Shown one piece after another: positions 7,125 to 15,857 of a stretch of DNA of 64,000 bases. The notes under the pieces were generated by a model that worked only from the letters and a program-made list of their open reading frames with translations, had not been told where the DNA came from and searched no databases. The stretch's first letter is position 1; every line of letters starts with the position of its first letter. Made by a program: the position numbers and the translations under genes. Origin of the DNA: Actinomycetota bacterium (lineage in GTDB: Bacteria > Actinomycetota > Acidimicrobiia > Acidimicrobiales > Ilumatobacteraceae). Location of the stretch: the NCBI GenBank assembly GCA_026393535.1, contig JAPKZY010000106.1, positions 62,001 through 126,000 on the forward strand, written 5' to 3'.

Positions 7125-7592
7125 ATGGCTGTCGCTGTTAAATTTCCTGCTGGTTTGGCGCCACGTGAGGATCGAGATATTCGACCTAAGTTGGTCTTGG
7201 TTCCTCAAACCGAACGACGGTATGTCCGAGTATTCACTGTGATGGCTCTCGTTGTAACGGTGATGTTCTGCATCGTCTCGCTACGTGCACATATGGCTCA
7301 ACAAGAGATGCGCCTAGACAAATTGAACTATGACATCACCCGAGCACGGGCCCATTTCGAAACCTTGCGCGCTGAACGTGCAAATCTTCAGTCACCAGGT
7401 CAATTAATGAATCAGGCAAGTCTGATGGGTCTCGTTCCGAGTCTTGGTATTCACATGGTGGGAATACCAGCAGCCGTAGCGGCCGAAGTTGCTGCAACAG
7501 TCGGCAAAGTAGATTCCGACGTAGTTGCTCATACTGAATCACCGCTTGATGAATTCGGCCGCATGAAAGCCGCAGTGGTTGGATCACCATGA
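7125..7592 (+). CDS. ftsL: FtsL-like divisome protein
   Basis: 155-residue bitopic protein in the ftsL position between rsmH and ftsI. It has a basic cytoplasmic N-terminus of about 33 residues, one membrane helix (34-54), then a heptad-like stretch (MRLDKLNYDITRARAHFETL) expected to form the coiled coil with the FtsB/DivIC partner and FtsQ. Sequence identity in this family is low, so the call rests on topology and position. The start codon sits two bases after the rsmH stop, and its TGA overlaps the ftsI ATG. Confidence 0.85.
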   Translation: MAVAVKFPAGLAPREDRDIRPKLVLVPQTERRYVRVFTVMALVVTVMFCIVSLRAHMAQQEMRLDKLNYDITRARAHFETLRAERANLQSPGQLMNQASLMGLVPSLGIHMVGIPAAVAAEVAATVGKVDSDVVAHTESPLDEFGRMKAAVVGSP

Positions 7593-9667
7593 GTGGGTCA
7601 GAAGGTTCACATCGCGGAACTCGCTCACATGGAACGCCGTCATCGTCTCGTTCCGTTACGTCTCGTTCTGCAACCTCTCGCTCAACTACCTCTCGCGCGT
7701 CGAGTAAGAGCGGCACATCGTCTGGTCGTTCACGTTCGACGAGTCGTCCACCAGTAGCAAAGAGGCAAAGTCGTCCACTAGAGCGCGGTTCCGTAACAAC
7801 CCGAAGGCAAGCACCGACTACTTCGCCCTTTGAATCTCTCATGGCATCGGTGTGGCATTGGACCAAGATGAGTTTCACAGGGGAAGTGCCAGCGGCGTTG
7901 CGATCAAGCAAGATCCCGTCATCTGAAGCACACCACAGAGTAAAAAGTCGTTTGCAGAAAACAGTGGTGTTCTTTGTAGTTGCCTTGACATTGTTGCTTG
8001 GTCGAGTAGTTATGTTGCAAACAATTCAACGTCACACCTACTTTGCAGCAAGCGTTGATCAACGCACCAGAGTGAACATTCTGCGTGCGGCTCGTGGAGT
8101 CATTTTCGATCGCAACGGAAATGAATTGGCACTGTCGGTCCCAAGTACAACCGTGTATGCGGATCCCCGTGACATCACTGATGTTCCCGCTGTTGCACAT
8201 GCATTGTCCGTTGCATTGGCTCACACGCCAGAACAAGAGGCCCGATTGCTTGCATCTCTCAGCACTGCAGGTTCGAAGTTCAGTTACATCGCACGAGGAC
8301 TGAGTAAAGAAAATGCTCAGACTTTGCTTGGTCTCGGACTTCCTGGTGTGTATTCGTATACAGAACCTTCTCGACAAGTAGAAGGTGGAGTTGCAGGAGC
8401 TGTCATTGGCAGAACAGATCCCGACGGACTGGGAACCTCTGGCCTTGAAAAGCAGTTCGACAAGATCCTCACAGGAGTTGACGGCAAAGGTATTCGTGAA
8501 GTTGACAAGAATGGCCGTTCAATTGCCGGAGTGCAGAGCACCACAGCAGCGCCAGTTGCTGGCGATGACATTGTTTTAACGCTTGACAAGAACATCCAAT
8601 TTCAAACTGACACAGCCCTCCTTGACCGAGTTGGTCAGCTCAGTGCAAAAGGTGGCACTGCAATTGTGATGAATACAAAAACTGGTCAGGTGTATGCCAT
8701 GTCGAACGTGAGGCGAAATGCAGCCGGTTCTGCAGTTTTAGCATCAGGAAACTTTGCAGCCGTTGAAGCATATGAGCCTGGATCAGTGGCGAAAGTATTC
8801 TCGGTTAGTGCAGCGTTGAATGAAGGAGCCGTGACTCCAGAGACAGTCCTACAGGTTCCAGGTGCAATTGTCGTGGACAATTTTCCCATTCGTGATGCAT
8901 GGCCTCACCCAACTATGGACATGAGTGTGCGAACCATTATTAGTGAGAGTTCAAACATTGGAACCCTTATGACGGCGGCGAAAATCAGTTCTAATTCACT
9001 GCACGATTATTTGTATGCATTTGGATTTGGCCAGAAAACGGGTCTGGACTATCCAGGTGAAAGTCGTGGAACCTTGCGAGCCGCGAATAAGTGGCGAGGC
9101 ACGGAGAAGGTAACTGTGTCGTACGGTTATGGAATGGCGGTAACACCACTTCAGATGATCGCAGGTGTGAATACCGTTGCGAACAAGGGCACCTATGTTG
9201 CTCCGCAACTGGTGAGTGCAACAATTGATAAAACCGGAAAGCGTCATCCTGTGGCTGAATCCGCCACTCGATCCGTTCTCAAACCTGAGATTGCTGCAAC
9301 GATGACTGACATGTTGCGTGAGGTGATATGTACAGGAACCGGAGAACTCGCTCAGGTAAAGGGCATGGAGATTGCTGGTAAGACTGGTACCGGTTACAAA
9401 GTGCAGTCAAACGGAACATATTCAACAGATACTGGCGGGCGAAAGTATTTTGCCTCATTCGCCGGATTTTTTCCAGCCGCTAATCCTCAAGTGACGATAC
9501 TGATCAGTATTGACGAACCCGATGCATCGTCACGTGACCGTTTCGGTGGTACGGCCGCCGCTCCAGTATTTGCTCGTTTGGTTCCCGGTGTAATGCACGA
9601 ATTAGGTATTGAGGCAACTGGTTCAGGAACTGGTTGCAAGGCGGGCGCCAAGTCTGTCGGACACTGA
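7589..9667 (+). CDS. ftsI: Division-specific penicillin-binding protein (FtsI/PBP3)
   Basis: Class B PBP that cross-links septal peptidoglycan. 692 residues: a long Ser/Thr/Arg-rich cytoplasmic tail (1 to about 115), membrane helix about 124-143, a pedestal domain beginning RGVIFDRNGNELALS, then the transpeptidase domain. Active-site motifs are complete: SVAK with Ser399, SSN at about 452-454, and KTG starting at Lys598. The tail has repeated TSRS units (SVTSRSATSRSTTSRASS) and could be a Ser/Thr kinase target, which is inference. ATGA overlap with ftsL indicates coupling; partner of FtsW. Confidence 0.96.
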   Translation: MSGSEGSHRGTRSHGTPSSSRSVTSRSATSRSTTSRASSKSGTSSGRSRSTSRPPVAKRQSRPLERGSVTTRRQAPTTSPFESLMASVWHWTKMSFTGEVPAALRSSKIPSSEAHHRVKSRLQKTVVFFVVALTLLLGRVVMLQTIQRHTYFAASVDQRTRVNILRAARGVIFDRNGNELALSVPSTTVYADPRDITDVPAVAHALSVALAHTPEQEARLLASLSTAGSKFSYIARGLSKENAQTLLGLGLPGVYSYTEPSRQVEGGVAGAVIGRTDPDGLGTSGLEKQFDKILTGVDGKGIREVDKNGRSIAGVQSTTAAPVAGDDIVLTLDKNIQFQTDTALLDRVGQLSAKGGTAIVMNTKTGQVYAMSNVRRNAAGSAVLASGNFAAVEAYEPGSVAKVFSVSAALNEGAVTPETVLQVPGAIVVDNFPIRDAWPHPTMDMSVRTIISESSNIGTLMTAAKISSNSLHDYLYAFGFGQKTGLDYPGESRGTLRAANKWRGTEKVTVSYGYGMAVTPLQMIAGVNTVANKGTYVAPQLVSATIDKTGKRHPVAESATRSVLKPEIAATMTDMLREVICTGTGELAQVKGMEIAGKTGTGYKVQSNGTYSTDTGGRKYFASFAGFFPAANPQVTILISIDEPDASSRDRFGGTAAAPVFARLVPGVMHELGIEATGSGTGCKAGAKSVGH

Positions 9668-9681
9668 TCGGATCATGAAAC

Positions 9682-11124
9682 ATGGCGCGCTATTCAGTTT
9701 CTCCGTTGACTGTCGACAGCCTTGTCATGCATGCCGATATAGCGGCAACGATTGTTGGTAATAAGAACGTTGTCTTTTCTGGGATAACTCAGGATTCTCG
9801 CAATGTTGAACCGGGCGACATTCTGTGTTGCGTTCGGGGAGAGTTGTTCGATGGACATCAGTTCGTCAATGAAGCAATCTCGCGCGGAGCGGTTGCAGTG
9901 CTCGTCGACCATGTTGATGGATTACTTGAATCATCTGTTGTCCAAGTCGTCGTGCCGGATGTTCGTGCGGTGCTTGGTCGGGTCGCCTCCGCTGCTTTTC
10001 GACACCCTGCATCTTCTTTGAAGATGATTGGGATCACAGGAACGAATGGCAAAACAACAACTGCGTCAATCCTTGGGTCGTTGTTAACGGCTCAAGGCGG
10101 CTTTGTGCACGTGATGGGAACACTGACAGGAGCGCGGACCACACCTGAATCAATAGATTTGCACGCTCAATTGCGTTCGTGCGTGGACTCGGGAATCGAT
10201 CATGTTGTGATGGAAGTGTCGTCGCATGCGTTGGAACACCACCGTGTGGATGGAATCGTTTTCGACGTCGCCATTTTTACGAACCTCGGACATGACCATC
10301 TTGATTTTCATGGCACTATGGAAAATTACTTTGCAGCAAAGAGGAGACTGTTCACCTCTGAACAAGCGAGAGTTGCTGTAGTTAATACAGATGACCCCTA
10401 TGGACATCAGTTGCAATCGGAAGCTGTTATTCCAACGTTGCCGTTTTCGTCGTCAAATGTAAGGAACGTTGAAGTGACAGCTTCCAAAGTTTCATTTACT
10501 TGGAAGAATCTCGACATCCGTGTTCCGATTGGGGGCACATTCGCAGTCATGAATGCGCTTGCTGCAATAACCGCAGCCCATGAACTTGGTGTTTCTGATG
10601 AGCGCATTATCAGCGGATGCGCTTTGGTGCAGACCGTTCCGGGGCGATTCGAATCTGTTCCCAATGAGGCAGGCATCGACGTTGTGGTCGACTTCGCTCA
10701 TACTCCAGAAGCGTTGCAGGGCTTATTGACCAGTGCACGAGAAATTGCCCGCGAAGGATTAATAGTGGTCTTTGGATGCGGCGGAGACAGGGACCATGCA
10801 AAGCGCCCCCTGATGGGGGGCATCGCATCTCGCGGTGCGGACATTGTGATTATTACCTCTGATAATCCACGAAGCGAAGACCCTGAGCGCATAGTCGCCG
10901 AAGTCATGTCAGGCGTTGGGGTCAATCATGCATTGGTTAGTTCCATCGTGAATCGGGAAAAAGCAATTGAATCCGCCATCTTGGGTGCAAAGCGTGGTGA
11001 CATGGTGGTTATCGCTGGCAAGGGTCATGAAACAACCCAGGAAATCAATGGCGTGATGACGCCTAGCAGCGATGTAGCAATTGCTGCCAAAACACTTCGA
11101 GTACGAGAGGAGAAAACGAAATGA
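9682..11124 (+). CDS. murE: UDP-MurNAc-tripeptide synthetase MurE (meso-DAP type)
   Basis: Cytosolic Mur ligase adding the third stem residue to UDP-MurNAc-L-Ala-D-Glu. 480 residues. ATP loop GTNGKTTT at 120-127; Mur-ligase motif EVSSHALEHHRVDG; and DNPR at 394-397, the signature of enzymes that add meso-diaminopimelate, so an mDAP-type wall is predicted. The next gene is mraY, with a 4-base ATGA overlap; murF, normally between them, is missing here. Confidence 0.97.
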   Translation: MARYSVSPLTVDSLVMHADIAATIVGNKNVVFSGITQDSRNVEPGDILCCVRGELFDGHQFVNEAISRGAVAVLVDHVDGLLESSVVQVVVPDVRAVLGRVASAAFRHPASSLKMIGITGTNGKTTTASILGSLLTAQGGFVHVMGTLTGARTTPESIDLHAQLRSCVDSGIDHVVMEVSSHALEHHRVDGIVFDVAIFTNLGHDHLDFHGTMENYFAAKRRLFTSEQARVAVVNTDDPYGHQLQSEAVIPTLPFSSSNVRNVEVTASKVSFTWKNLDIRVPIGGTFAVMNALAAITAAHELGVSDERIISGCALVQTVPGRFESVPNEAGIDVVVDFAHTPEALQGLLTSAREIAREGLIVVFGCGGDRDHAKRPLMGGIASRGADIVIITSDNPRSEDPERIVAEVMSGVGVNHALVSSIVNREKAIESAILGAKRGDMVVIAGKGHETTQEINGVMTPSSDVAIAAKTLRVREEKTK

Positions 11125-12179
11125 TTGCAGTTCTTATCGCAGGAGCAGTGGCAATGGTGTTATCTCTCTTTGGTACACGCGCGTTGATTTCATTTTTCGA
11201 TCGGATTGGGAAAGGTCAGCCAATTCTTGGTTCTGCTGACCATGGTCCCGTCCATCACATGAAAAAGCAAGGGACAGCCACTATGGGCGGAATAGCCATC
11301 ATGGTGTCCGCATTCATTGGTTGGGCTGTTGCACATTTACGCGGCGGCATCGCTCTTTCTGACCAGGCAATGATTATGTGGGCCATCTGCGGAGTCTTGT
11401 CAGTTATTGGTTTCCTTGATGACTATTTAAAAGTGCATCGTGCACAAAATCGTGGAATCTTTTGGAAGAAAAAGGGCTACATCACCTTTGGACTTGTCGT
11501 TGTGATGATGACGTGGCTACTTCTGGGTACAGGTGTTAGCGAAACCTTGTCGTTTACGCGATTTGATTTCCCTGGATGGCAATTGTCTCCAGTTCTGTGG
11601 GTTGTATGGACATCGCTGATGGTGTGGGCAACAACGAATGCTGTCAATGTGACTGATGGCCTCGACGGTCTGGCCGCTGGTTCTGCATTGTTCGGATTTC
11701 TTGCTTTTACGGTCATTGCATATTGGGCATTTCGAAATCCCGATATTTATCATTTGGTCAACCCTCTTGACTTGGCAGTGTTTTCTGCAGCAATGGCAGG
11801 TGCGTGTGGAGGGTTCCTGTGGTGGAATGCGGCGCCAGCACGAATTTTTATGGGTGACGTGGGCGCTTTAGGAATTGGTGCAGCATTGGGCCTGTTGGCA
11901 GTGACTACCAATACACACATGTTGCTACCGCTTGTTTGTGCACTCAATGTGATGGAGGCTGGATCGGTTGCTTTGCAGATGGGCGTATTCAAAGCATCGG
12001 GTCGAAAGAAACGTTTGTTCCGCATGTCGCCAATTCATCATCATTTTGAACTTCTCGGGTGGCCTGAGACCACAGTCATCATTCGATTTTGGATTTTGTC
12101 TGGAATCTGTGTGGCTGTCGCAGTAGGAATGTTTATTGCAGACTTCACACATATTGCCGATTCCTTTGCCGGGAGATGA
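11121..12179 (+). CDS. mraY: Phospho-N-acetylmuramoyl-pentapeptide transferase MraY
   Basis: Integral membrane enzyme that transfers phospho-MurNAc-pentapeptide to undecaprenyl phosphate, making lipid I. 352 residues, about ten hydrophobic helices. Hallmarks: HHMKKQGTATMGG near the N-terminus, GFLDDYLKVHR with the catalytic Asp pair, NVTDGLDGLAAG, and FMGDVGALGIGAALG followed by the cytoplasmic loop MSPIHHHFELLGW. Starts inside the murE stop (ATGA). Confidence 0.97.
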   Translation: MIAVLIAGAVAMVLSLFGTRALISFFDRIGKGQPILGSADHGPVHHMKKQGTATMGGIAIMVSAFIGWAVAHLRGGIALSDQAMIMWAICGVLSVIGFLDDYLKVHRAQNRGIFWKKKGYITFGLVVVMMTWLLLGTGVSETLSFTRFDFPGWQLSPVLWVVWTSLMVWATTNAVNVTDGLDGLAAGSALFGFLAFTVIAYWAFRNPDIYHLVNPLDLAVFSAAMAGACGGFLWWNAAPARIFMGDVGALGIGAALGLLAVTTNTHMLLPLVCALNVMEAGSVALQMGVFKASGRKKRLFRMSPIHHHFELLGWPETTVIIRFWILSGICVAVAVGMFIADFTHIADSFAGR

Positions 12180-12180
12180 C

Positions 12181-13527
12181 ATGAAACGGGTGGCGGTTTT
12201 TGGCCTGGCTCTTGCCGGTGCAGCGGCTGCGCGTGCCGTGGCAGCGCGAGGTATCGAAGTGGTTCTGTCCGATGATGCAATCGTGGATGAACATCGTCGT
12301 CTCGCCACTGAACTCGGTTGCACAATTGTCCCAGTGGATACTCAGTCCGATCTTGTGGCATTTCTCGACGGGGTCGATGTTTTGATTCCTGCGCCTGGAG
12401 TAGCTCCGCATCACCGCGTGATCGTTGAAGCGCTTGTGCGTGACATTTCTGTACGTACTGAAATTGATATTGCTTATGAATGGGAACAACAGAGAAGCGG
12501 TGGACCACGGCCCATTCTCGGGGTAACGGGGACAGACGGTAAAACAACGACCACGATGATTACGGCGGCGTTGTTGCGAGACAGTGGACGTTCGGTTGGT
12601 GAGGTGGGCAACACCGACCTTCCTTTTATGGCGGCTATCGATCAGCCGTTTGATGCATTCGTTGTCGAGTGTTCAAGTTTCCGATTGCAGTTCACAGACG
12701 CTTTTCGCTGTGATGCGTCTGTGTGGCTCAATTTGGCTCCGGACCATCTTGATTGGCATGGTTCACTAGAAAACTACACAGAAGCTAAGCGTCGTTTGTG
12801 GGCACATTCTCAACCAAGTGATGTAGTTGTTGCGCCTGTCAACAATGAACTGATTCTTGAATCTGCTCGTTCCGTCGGATCACGCAGTGTCACCTTTGGT
12901 CTCGACTCTGGCGACTACACGGTGTCGGCCGGATTGTTGGTGTGTGCGCATGGAGCTATCTGTGCAGTGGATGAATTATGGCGGGCACTTCCACATGACA
13001 TCACTAACTCGTTGGCAGCTGCAGCATTAGTGATTGAATCAGGGTTAAGTGCTGTGGGCGATGTCGCCTCGCCCTTGCACAATTTTGAAGTAGCACATCA
13101 TCGCATTGAACTCGTTGGCCATTTCGATGGGTCGGCATGGTATGACGACTCGAAAGCAACGAGTCCTCATGCGGCGCTGACTGCGATTCGATCGTTTGAA
13201 AACATTGTGTTGATAGCGGGTGGTCGCAATAAGGATTTGGATCTCACACAGATGGCTACAGAACCCAAACGAATGGCGGGTGTGGTGGCAATTGGTGACG
13301 ATGCTGAAGCCATTCGTCGAGCTTTTGAAGGTGTGTGTGTCGTGCGCGATGCCACGTCAATGGATGACGCGGTTGTCCTTGCTCACGGCATGGCACACGG
13401 CGGTGCAACTGTTCTGTTGTCTCCAGGTTGCACGAGTTATGACTGGTACAACAACTACAACGAACGTGGTGACGACTTTCAAGACAAGGTGCGAAAGCAC
13501 TTTAACCGAATAGAAACGAGTTCATAA
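12181..13527 (+). CDS. murD: UDP-MurNAc-L-alanine:D-glutamate ligase MurD
   Basis: Cytosolic ligase adding D-Glu to UDP-MurNAc-L-Ala. From ATG 12181 it is 448 residues. The N-terminal Rossmann-like start KRVAVFGLALAGAAAARAV, ATP loop GVTGTDGKTTTTM, ECSSFRLQF, LAPDHLDWHGS and the C-terminal WYDDSKATSPHAAL and LIAGGRNKDLDL motifs are all present. The start at 12181 (one base after the mraY stop) is preferred over an upstream in-frame ATG because the family begins with this Rossmann motif. Confidence 0.97.
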   Translation: MKRVAVFGLALAGAAAARAVAARGIEVVLSDDAIVDEHRRLATELGCTIVPVDTQSDLVAFLDGVDVLIPAPGVAPHHRVIVEALVRDISVRTEIDIAYEWEQQRSGGPRPILGVTGTDGKTTTTMITAALLRDSGRSVGEVGNTDLPFMAAIDQPFDAFVVECSSFRLQFTDAFRCDASVWLNLAPDHLDWHGSLENYTEAKRRLWAHSQPSDVVVAPVNNELILESARSVGSRSVTFGLDSGDYTVSAGLLVCAHGAICAVDELWRALPHDITNSLAAAALVIESGLSAVGDVASPLHNFEVAHHRIELVGHFDGSAWYDDSKATSPHAALTAIRSFENIVLIAGGRNKDLDLTQMATEPKRMAGVVAIGDDAEAIRRAFEGVCVVRDATSMDDAVVLAHGMAHGGATVLLSPGCTSYDWYNNYNERGDDFQDKVRKHFNRIETSS

Positions 13528-14723
13528 TGGTCACTGAAAAACGAACTGCGCCGACGCTCAAAGAACGCCGACTTGCGACTCTTCGTCGTACCGGAGTGAC
13601 TGACCGTCATCGTGTGGCTCTAGAGAAACCATCTGCGGCCTTCTTCTGGATTCTGATCATCGTTATTTCGTTTGTCATGTTGGGTCTCGTCATGGTGTTG
13701 TCATCATCTTCAGTGACGAATTTACATTCAGGCAGTTCGGCATGGGCAATGTTCGAACGCCAATTGGTATGGGCTGCTTTGGGAGCAGTTGCAATGTGGG
13801 CGGCGTACGAATTTCCCTACGAAACATGGCGTAACACATTTCTTCTGAAGTCCGTCGTTGGGTCGGTTGTGCTTTTAAACGTCATCGTGATTTTGAAGGG
13901 CGCGTTAGTACATGGCGCACGCGCATGGCTCGACATTGGTCCGTTTCGGATGCAGCCCTCAGAATTTATGAAAATTGCTGTTGTCCTTTACTGCGCAAAC
14001 CTGATGTCTCATCGACATCGTTCGGTCCAGATCACCAGCATCGTGTTGTGGCCAATGATTGCTGCAATGGGAGTTAGTGCCGGTCTGTGCGCACTTCAGA
14101 AGGACTTTGGCGGAAGCCTGATCTTTGCTGGAGTCGTGCTAGCCATGATGTTTATTGCTGGTCTGCCAGCGCGACAGCTAGTTGCGACCACAGCGAGTGT
14201 TGCGGTTCTCGGAGTTTTCGTACTTAATTTTGCAAGCAACGCCAGCGCTCGAATGTTTGCGTTTATGCATCTTGATGCCACGAAGGAAGACAGCGGATAT
14301 CAGGTGTATCAATCTTTATTGAGTATCGCTAATGGCGGCTGGTCGGGGACTGGAATCGGATCTGGCACCAGTAAATGGGGATACGTCCCACTTGCCTACA
14401 GCGACTTTATTTTTTCAGTGATTGCTGAAGAGATGGGAATTTTCGGCTCATTGATGGTCATCGGTGGGTTCTTGGCCTTAGTGATTTTCGGATTACAGGT
14501 CGCTCTCTCAGCGCCTGACACCCACGGTGCCTTTATTGCGGGTGGCATATCTGCATGGTTCGGAGTGCAGGCGTTAGTGAATGTGGGCGGAGTAGTTGGT
14601 GCACTTCCGATGACAGGGTTAACTCTGCCTTTCTTGTCGTACGGTGGCTCGTCTCTCATCGCTTCGATGGCTGCAGCAGGTTTATTGTTGAACGTAGCGC
14701 GAGACGTAAAGACTTCGCACTAA
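13527..14723 (+). CDS. ftsW: Septal peptidoglycan polymerase FtsW
   Basis: SEDS-family lipid II polymerase paired with FtsI. 398 residues: a basic cytoplasmic N-terminus of about 35 residues, then roughly ten membrane helices. Recognisable SEDS segments: GARAWLDIGPFRMQPSEFMK, LQKDFGGSLIF, LPLAYSDFIFSVIAEEMGIFG-like block, and MTGLTLPFLSYGGSSLIAS near the C-terminus. Its ATG shares one base with the murD stop. RodA would also be SEDS, but cluster position and the FtsI neighbour favour FtsW. Confidence 0.95.
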   Translation: MVTEKRTAPTLKERRLATLRRTGVTDRHRVALEKPSAAFFWILIIVISFVMLGLVMVLSSSSVTNLHSGSSAWAMFERQLVWAALGAVAMWAAYEFPYETWRNTFLLKSVVGSVVLLNVIVILKGALVHGARAWLDIGPFRMQPSEFMKIAVVLYCANLMSHRHRSVQITSIVLWPMIAAMGVSAGLCALQKDFGGSLIFAGVVLAMMFIAGLPARQLVATTASVAVLGVFVLNFASNASARMFAFMHLDATKEDSGYQVYQSLLSIANGGWSGTGIGSGTSKWGYVPLAYSDFIFSVIAEEMGIFGSLMVIGGFLALVIFGLQVALSAPDTHGAFIAGGISAWFGVQALVNVGGVVGALPMTGLTLPFLSYGGSSLIASMAAAGLLLNVARDVKTSH

Positions 14724-14726
14724 ATC

Positions 14727-15857
14727 ATGGTGTACGCAGTAGTGACCGGTGGTGGAACAAGTGGCCATGTAATTCCGGCCATAGCCATTTGTGAGTTACT
14801 TGTTGAAGCTGGTCATCCTGTATCTGACATTCGCTACGTCGGTTCTCGAAGAGGAGTAGAGCAAGAGTTGATGCAGTTGACTGAGATCACTTCAGAGTAT
14901 CTTCCCATTTCCGGTTTGCAGCGTTCATGGAACTTTCAGGGGATTTCTCGAAATGCCGTACTCCCGTGGCGCTTGTTACGAAGCCGTGTGCTTGCTCGTG
15001 GTCTCATCAAATCATGGAGACCAAGTGTCGTCATCTCGGTTGGTGGATATGCAAGCGAACCAATGTCACGGGCGGCACTTGCAGCAGATGTGCCCTTGGT
15101 GTGTGTGAGTTACGACAGAGTTCCTGGATTGGCGACTCGTCATCAAGCAAAACATGCCGCAATTTCCGCAGTTGCGTTCGAGGGAAGCGACCTTCCTCGC
15201 TCGGTGTTAACGGGGGCGCCAGTTCGTAAAGAATTGCGTGGATTAGATATTTCTACGTCCCGTGAATCATCGCGTTCCTCGCTCGGTATTTCTCCGCACG
15301 CACGCATGGTGGTTGTCATGGGCGGGTCTTTAGGTTCTGGTGTATTGAATGCAATGGTTGCTGATTTATTGCGTTCACTAGTGGAAACTCAATCGGTGGT
15401 GTACCACATATGCGGTCAGCGCTTTGTGCGCGATCCCATGCCACATGTACCAGCGGGTGTGCAATACGTCCGTGTTGGCTATGAAGACCGAATGGCAGAT
15501 GTCTACAGCGCATTAGATGTCTTGGTTTCCCGGGCAGGTGCAAGTTCAGTTGCGGAAATCGCCACAGTTGGTGTTGCTGCAGTTTTGTTTCCGTGGCCTG
15601 ATGCAGCAGATGGTCACCAAGAGCTGAATGCCAGATGGCTAACAGATGCCGAAGCTGGAATTCTCATGGATGATGCCGCGTGTGTAGATGGACGGGCAGT
15701 GGCAGAGGTCACTCAATTGTTGGCAGATCGTGATCGAGTGTCAGCGATGGCTCGTACTGCCTATCAATTAGGAGCCCTACATCGAAGCTCTGCTTTAGTT
15801 GATGCAATCGAGGGGGCCGCACGTGCGACTGTCGCGCGTGGAACAATGGACGACTGA
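14727..15857 (+). CDS. murG: UDP-GlcNAc:lipid I N-acetylglucosaminyltransferase MurG
   Basis: Peripheral inner-leaflet glycosyltransferase (GT28) that turns lipid I into lipid II. 376 residues with the N-terminal glycine loop VVTGGGTSGHVIPA, the second glycine motif VVMGGSLGSGVLN, and the UDP-GlcNAc site VSRAGASSVAEIATVGVAAVLFPWPDAADGHQ-type segment (SRAGASS plus PWPDAADGHQELNA). Begins three bases after ftsW and overlaps murC by one base. Confidence 0.96.
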   Translation: MVYAVVTGGGTSGHVIPAIAICELLVEAGHPVSDIRYVGSRRGVEQELMQLTEITSEYLPISGLQRSWNFQGISRNAVLPWRLLRSRVLARGLIKSWRPSVVISVGGYASEPMSRAALAADVPLVCVSYDRVPGLATRHQAKHAAISAVAFEGSDLPRSVLTGAPVRKELRGLDISTSRESSRSSLGISPHARMVVVMGGSLGSGVLNAMVADLLRSLVETQSVVYHICGQRFVRDPMPHVPAGVQYVRVGYEDRMADVYSALDVLVSRAGASSVAEIATVGVAAVLFPWPDAADGHQELNARWLTDAEAGILMDDAACVDGRAVAEVTQLLADRDRVSAMARTAYQLGALHRSSALVDAIEGAARATVARGTMDD

